In this document: piece after piece, positions 61,221 through 64,000 of the stretch
How the letters are laid out: every line of letters begins with the position of its first letter
How positions within the stretch are numbered: the first letter of the stretch is position 1
Source of the DNA: G965207125 sp965207125
GTDB taxonomy: Bacteria; Pseudomonadota; Alphaproteobacteria; Puniceispirillales; UBA1172
Assembly (NCBI GenBank): GCA_965207125.1
Contig: OZ242263.1
Coordinates: forward strand, 992,001-1,056,000
Direction: 5' to 3'
DNA length: 64,000 nucleotides
Position numbers and translations under genes: made by a program
The notes under the pieces: generated by a model
Told to the model about the DNA's origin: nothing
Databases searched by the model: none
The model's input: the letters and a program-made list of their open reading frames with translations, nothing else

Positions 61221-62641
61221 CAGATTGGACTCGACAAGCCGTCGCCACCGCTGTCAGTGTGACGTGAGATATGTTTGGGAATTCCTGCGGCGTCAGCGAT
61301 TTTCTGCTGTTTGCCGCGCAGGGTGCTTTCGCTGAAATCATCGATCAGCTTCTCGAACAGCTGGTGCCAGTTGACTTCGGCCTTAAGATGCATAAACACC
61401 GCGCCCAACCCCAAGGCGGCGCGATCCATCAAGACAAATTCTCTGGGAGGTCTAACGCCGTCGATTCGTTTTAATTCGCCATGGACTTTCATTGCCAACT
61501 CTCTACCATAAGTACCACCGCGCATTTCCTGAATTGGGCGTGCTCGATCTTCAAGAAGCGGAGTATAAATGAACTTCGCCCAAAGATTCAAGATATTAAC
61601 TGTTTCTTTATCGAGCCCTTTGAATCCCCAGCATTCATAGGCCGCCACTGCACGGTTTTCATCATCCTCTCGAAGCGCGTGATAGAGTTCGATGACTCCG
61701 TTAACAAAACGAGGCTGGAACAGCCTGATGCATCCATAATCGAGCAGATTAATGCTGGCGTCCTCGGCGATGGTGTAATTGCCAGGGTGAGGATCACCAT
61801 GGATAACGCCGTAATAGTAAAATGGCACATACCAAGCGCGGAACATATTTTCAGCGACCTGGTTGCGGGTGGCTTGATCGTGGGTCAAACCGATAAAGGT
61901 TTTAAGGGGGGTGCCATCGACCCAGTTCATGGTCAGCAGCCGTTTTGTCGACAACTCCTCAATCGGTTCAGGCACATGGATTCCCGCCTCATTATCGAGC
62001 ATCATCTGATAAAGCCTCATATTGGCGGCTTCACGATGATAATCCAATTCTTCGGCGAGTCGGGCCGCCAACTCGCTATGGATGTCGGTTGTCGAGATAG
62101 CGGTATCAATTCGTTCATAAAGCGAGAAAATCAGCTTGAGTTGCCGCAGATCAGCCTCGACCGCTGAAGTCATATCAGGGTATTGAAGCTTGCAGGCAAA
62201 ATCGCGCCCGTCATGTCCTCTCGCGCGGTGAACTTGTCCAAGCGAGGCGGCGTTGATGGCTTTTTTATCGAACGTCTCAAAACGTGATTGCCAATCCTCA
62301 CCAAGTTCTGCACTCATGCGGCGTTTGACGAAAAGCCAACCCATAGATGGTGCATCACTTTGCAAATTAGCGAGTTCTTCGGCGTATTCGCGCGGCAAGG
62401 CCTCAGGGATCGTTGCCAAAATCTGCGCGACTTTCATCAATGGCCCTTTAAGCCCTCCCAAGGCATCACGCAATTTTGCTGCGTGTTCCCCGCGATCGAC
62501 AGAAAGTCCCAAGTAGCGCTCCCCTGCTATTTTCATCGCAAGGTTGCTCATGGTTCCGGTGACCCGCGCGTAACGTTTAAGCCGCCTGCCTATCCCGCCA
62601 TCATCCTCATCCATCAATAAAACGCCTTTTGCCTGAAACAC
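61220..62641 (-). CDS. ABC1/UbiB-family atypical kinase
   Basis: About 473 residues from a GTG at 62641, or 464 from the ATG at 62614; neither has a clear ribosome site. It has the N-terminal KxGQ-like segment LKGPLMKVAQILATIPEALP and kinase-like INAASLGQVHRA, ACKLQYP, VIHGDPHPGNYTI and LLDYGCIRLF. Relatives (UbiB, ADCK) are ATPases that support ubiquinone synthesis or lipid handling. It precedes and overlaps pntAA. Confidence 0.88.
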   Translation of the reverse strand: MFQAKGVLLMDEDDGGIGRRLKRYARVTGTMSNLAMKIAGERYLGLSVDRGEHAAKLRDALGGLKGPLMKVAQILATIPEALPREYAEELANLQSDAPSMGWLFVKRRMSAELGEDWQSRFETFDKKAINAASLGQVHRARGHDGRDFACKLQYPDMTSAVEADLRQLKLIFSLYERIDTAISTTDIHSELAARLAEELDYHREAANMRLYQMMLDNEAGIHVPEPIEELSTKRLLTMNWVDGTPLKTFIGLTHDQATRNQVAENMFRAWYVPFYYYGVIHGDPHPGNYTIAEDASINLLDYGCIRLFQPRFVNGVIELYHALREDDENRAVAAYECWGFKGLDKETVNILNLWAKFIYTPLLEDRARPIQEMRGGTYGRELAMKVHGELKRIDGVRPPREFVLMDRAALGLGAVFMHLKAEVNWHQLFEKLIDDFSESTLRGKQQKIADAAGIPKHISRHTDSGGDGLSSPI

Positions 62642-62804
62642 TGCCTCTGAAGCACTGTCTTAGCTTCGATATAAGACCTTGTGGGAAAAGACAAGTGGCG
62701 TCAAATTATCTCTTGCCTTTCAGAATAATTTAGTCGCACATTCAGACAAGCTCATCATCATTGATGGGGCATCATTAGCAAAACATTCATCCTAGGAGGA
62801 CACT

Positions 62805-63758
62805 ATGCGAGTTGGATTTATTGGTCTTGGCAATGTAGGCGGTAAACTGGTGGGAAGTTTGCTGAGGAACAAGGTGGATTTGATGGTACGTGATCTTGAT
62901 CACGATCTTGCGCAGAGTTTTGTCGACAAAGGGGCGGTAATGGCAAACAGCCCGAAAGAGATGGCGGAGCAATGCGATATCGTTATCACCTGTCTACCAA
63001 GCCCCACAATCAGTGCGGCGGTACTTGAATCTGCTGATGGGATTTTAGCGGGGCTGACGGCCGGAAAAATCTGGGCTGAAATGAGCACCACTGACTATGA
63101 GGAAGTTTTACGGCTTGGCGAGAAAGTCACGGCCCTTGGCGCCCATGCGGTGGATTGTCCTGTGTCAGGTGGCTGTCATCGGGCGGCGACGGGCAACATC
63201 GCTATTTTCGCGGGTTGCGAGCGTGAGGTTTTTGATAAGATGCTACCGTTTTTGACGGTGATGGGCCGGCGGGTTCTGCACACGGGCGGCTTGGGTAGTG
63301 CGTCTATCTTGAAGGTTCTGACCAATTATCTCGCCACCGCTAATCTGGTGACCTTGTGCGAGGCGATGGCGGTGTCTAAAAAAATCGGGATGGATCTGAA
63401 TACGACCTACGAAGCTATCCGAATTTCATCGGGTACTTCTTTTGTTCATGAGACTGAAAGCCAAGTGATTCTGAATGGTTCACGCGATATTAACTTCACG
63501 ATGGATCTGGTGCTGAAAGACGTGAGCCTTTTTCAACAGGTCGCTGACAAGGCAGGCGTTTCGCTTGAAATCTCGCCGATACTCGTAGATATCTTCAAAG
63601 ATGGTATAGAACGTTATGGAGCACGGGAATACTCGCCAAACATCATAAGACGCCTTGAGGATGCAGTAGGAATATCAGTGCGCGCCCCGGGCTTTCCTGC
63701 TGATATTGTCGATGACGAACCCGAAGAACCGGGGTATGAAGTCAAGGTCAAAAAGTGA
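62805..63758 (+). CDS. 3-hydroxyisobutyrate dehydrogenase-like beta-hydroxyacid dehydrogenase
   Basis: A 317-residue NAD(P)-dependent oxidoreductase: VGFIGLGNVGGKLVGSLL at the N-terminus, DCPVSGGCHRAATGN substrate loop and the catalytic Lys in GSASILKVLTNYL. AGGAGG precedes the ATG. It could act on 3-hydroxyisobutyrate, tartronate semialdehyde or a similar acid. A ~25-residue acidic C-terminal extension follows the usual end. It is followed directly by tRNA-Arg. Confidence 0.85.
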   Translation: MRVGFIGLGNVGGKLVGSLLRNKVDLMVRDLDHDLAQSFVDKGAVMANSPKEMAEQCDIVITCLPSPTISAAVLESADGILAGLTAGKIWAEMSTTDYEEVLRLGEKVTALGAHAVDCPVSGGCHRAATGNIAIFAGCEREVFDKMLPFLTVMGRRVLHTGGLGSASILKVLTNYLATANLVTLCEAMAVSKKIGMDLNTTYEAIRISSGTSFVHETESQVILNGSRDINFTMDLVLKDVSLFQQVADKAGVSLEISPILVDIFKDGIERYGAREYSPNIIRRLEDAVGISVRAPGFPADIVDDEPEEPGYEVKVKK

Positions 63759-63777
63759 TCATCAAGAGGTAACAGAC

Positions 63778-63854
63778 GGTCCCGTAGCTCAGTAGGATAG
63801 AGCGACAGATTCCTAATCTGTAGGTCGCAGGTTCGAATCCTGCCGGGATCACCA
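63778..63854 (+). tRNA. tRNA-Arg (CCT)
   Basis: A 77-base cloverleaf including CCA. Acceptor GGTCCCG pairs with CGGGATC (one G-U), the D-arm is GCTCAGTAGGATAGAGC, the anticodon loop TTCCTAA holds CCT and the T-arm is GCAGGTTCGAATCCTGC. An integrase-like gene starts 37 bases downstream, so the 3' end is a likely attachment site. Confidence 0.96.
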
Positions 63855-63890
63855 TTTAGCCCAGCCTCTGCAAAGATACAGGGAGCGAAT

Positions 63891-64000
63891 ATGGCGAACA
63901 CGATCAACCTCATTCCCAATAAATTGGTCATCGAGCAAGTCAGCGCCTCACCATTTTGGCGGATGCGTTTCAAGGTCGATGAAAAATGGCACAGCAGAAG
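63891..64000 (+). CDS. Probable tyrosine recombinase/integrase, N-terminal fragment (partial)
   Basis: An ATG at 63891 preceded by GGGAG opens a frame that runs off the right edge (36 codons). It reads MANTINLIPNK, then ASPFWRMRFKVDEKWHSR. The W-x-M-R-x-x-V-x-x-K-W-x-x-x-S pattern is what precedes the SAM-like core-binding domain in phage-type integrases, and the position just after a tRNA gene supports it. Too little is visible for certainty. Confidence 0.5.
   Translation, partial: MANTINLIPNKLVIEQVSASPFWRMRFKVDEKWHSR

Noticed and set aside
63614..63973. 119-residue minus-strand frame containing GRIRTCDLQIRNLSLYP
   Set aside because: It is the antisense translation of tRNA-Arg plus the end of the dehydrogenase gene, a well-known false protein type.

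Overview
The window looks like chromosomal DNA of a marine alphaproteobacterium. The housekeeping block around 43-58 kb has a typical alphaproteobacterial content: murA-DUF2948-hisG-hisD-UPF0262-LMW phosphatase-infA-maf-RNase E/G-yacG-tRNA-Phe, a TrcR-like DUF1013 protein, COQ9 and a three-part PntAA/PntAB/PntB transhydrogenase. The moderate base composition and the many uptake and methylated-amine/osmolyte genes (TRAP-TAXI, AapJQMP, choline sulfatase, dimethylglycine dehydrogenase-like, MttB-like) would suit the SAR116/Puniceispirillales group. That placement is inference from gene content, not a phylogeny.

Layout. (1) 1-4.6 kb, minus strand: a tightly overlapped operon for a succinate dehydrogenase/fumarate reductase-like complex (FeS, two small membrane anchors, flavoprotein) followed by a two-subunit class I fumarase-like hydratase; the beta subunit runs off the left edge. 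(2) 4.7-11.6 kb, plus strand: a family 5 peptide/opine-type ABC transporter with fused ATPases, an S58 (DmpA/P1) peptidase and an EamA exporter, facing an enolase-superfamily enzyme (11.6-12.7 kb). (3) 12.7-24.6 kb: an accessory locus of RTX/cadherin-like secreted proteins on the minus strand, with a 2583-residue and an 804-residue paralogue, a frameshifted 5' relic downstream, a decayed C-terminal relic upstream, and a transposase relic. (4) 24.6-42.7 kb: osmolyte and amino-acid catabolism: betaine-aldehyde-type dehydrogenase divergent from choline sulfatase, an Ldh2-family dehydrogenase, the aapJQMP amino acid transporter, an operon of dimethylglycine dehydrogenase-like protein + MttB-family methyltransferase + D-cysteine desulfhydrase/L-cysteate lyase-like enzyme, and a TAXI-type TRAP transporter. 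(5) 42.8-63.8 kb: mostly core genes (above), plus a TVP38/flavin disulfide reductase pair, ygfZ, purEK, metA, rpsU, an ABC1/UbiB kinase and a beta-hydroxyacid dehydrogenase, with tRNA-Phe, tRNA-Thr and tRNA-Arg. (6) The right edge enters what looks like an integrase gene directly after tRNA-Arg(CCT), so an integrated element probably starts here.

How it fits together: regions 1, 2 and 4 make a scavenging heterotroph that imports peptides, amino acids and quaternary or sulfonated compounds, strips methyl groups and sulfate, and feeds carbon towards C4 acids. The parts most likely to be undescribed are the RTX paralogue family with its shared terminal motif, the divergent succinate dehydrogenase/hydratase module, and the MttB-like/GcvT-domain operon behind a strong promoter-overlapping operator.
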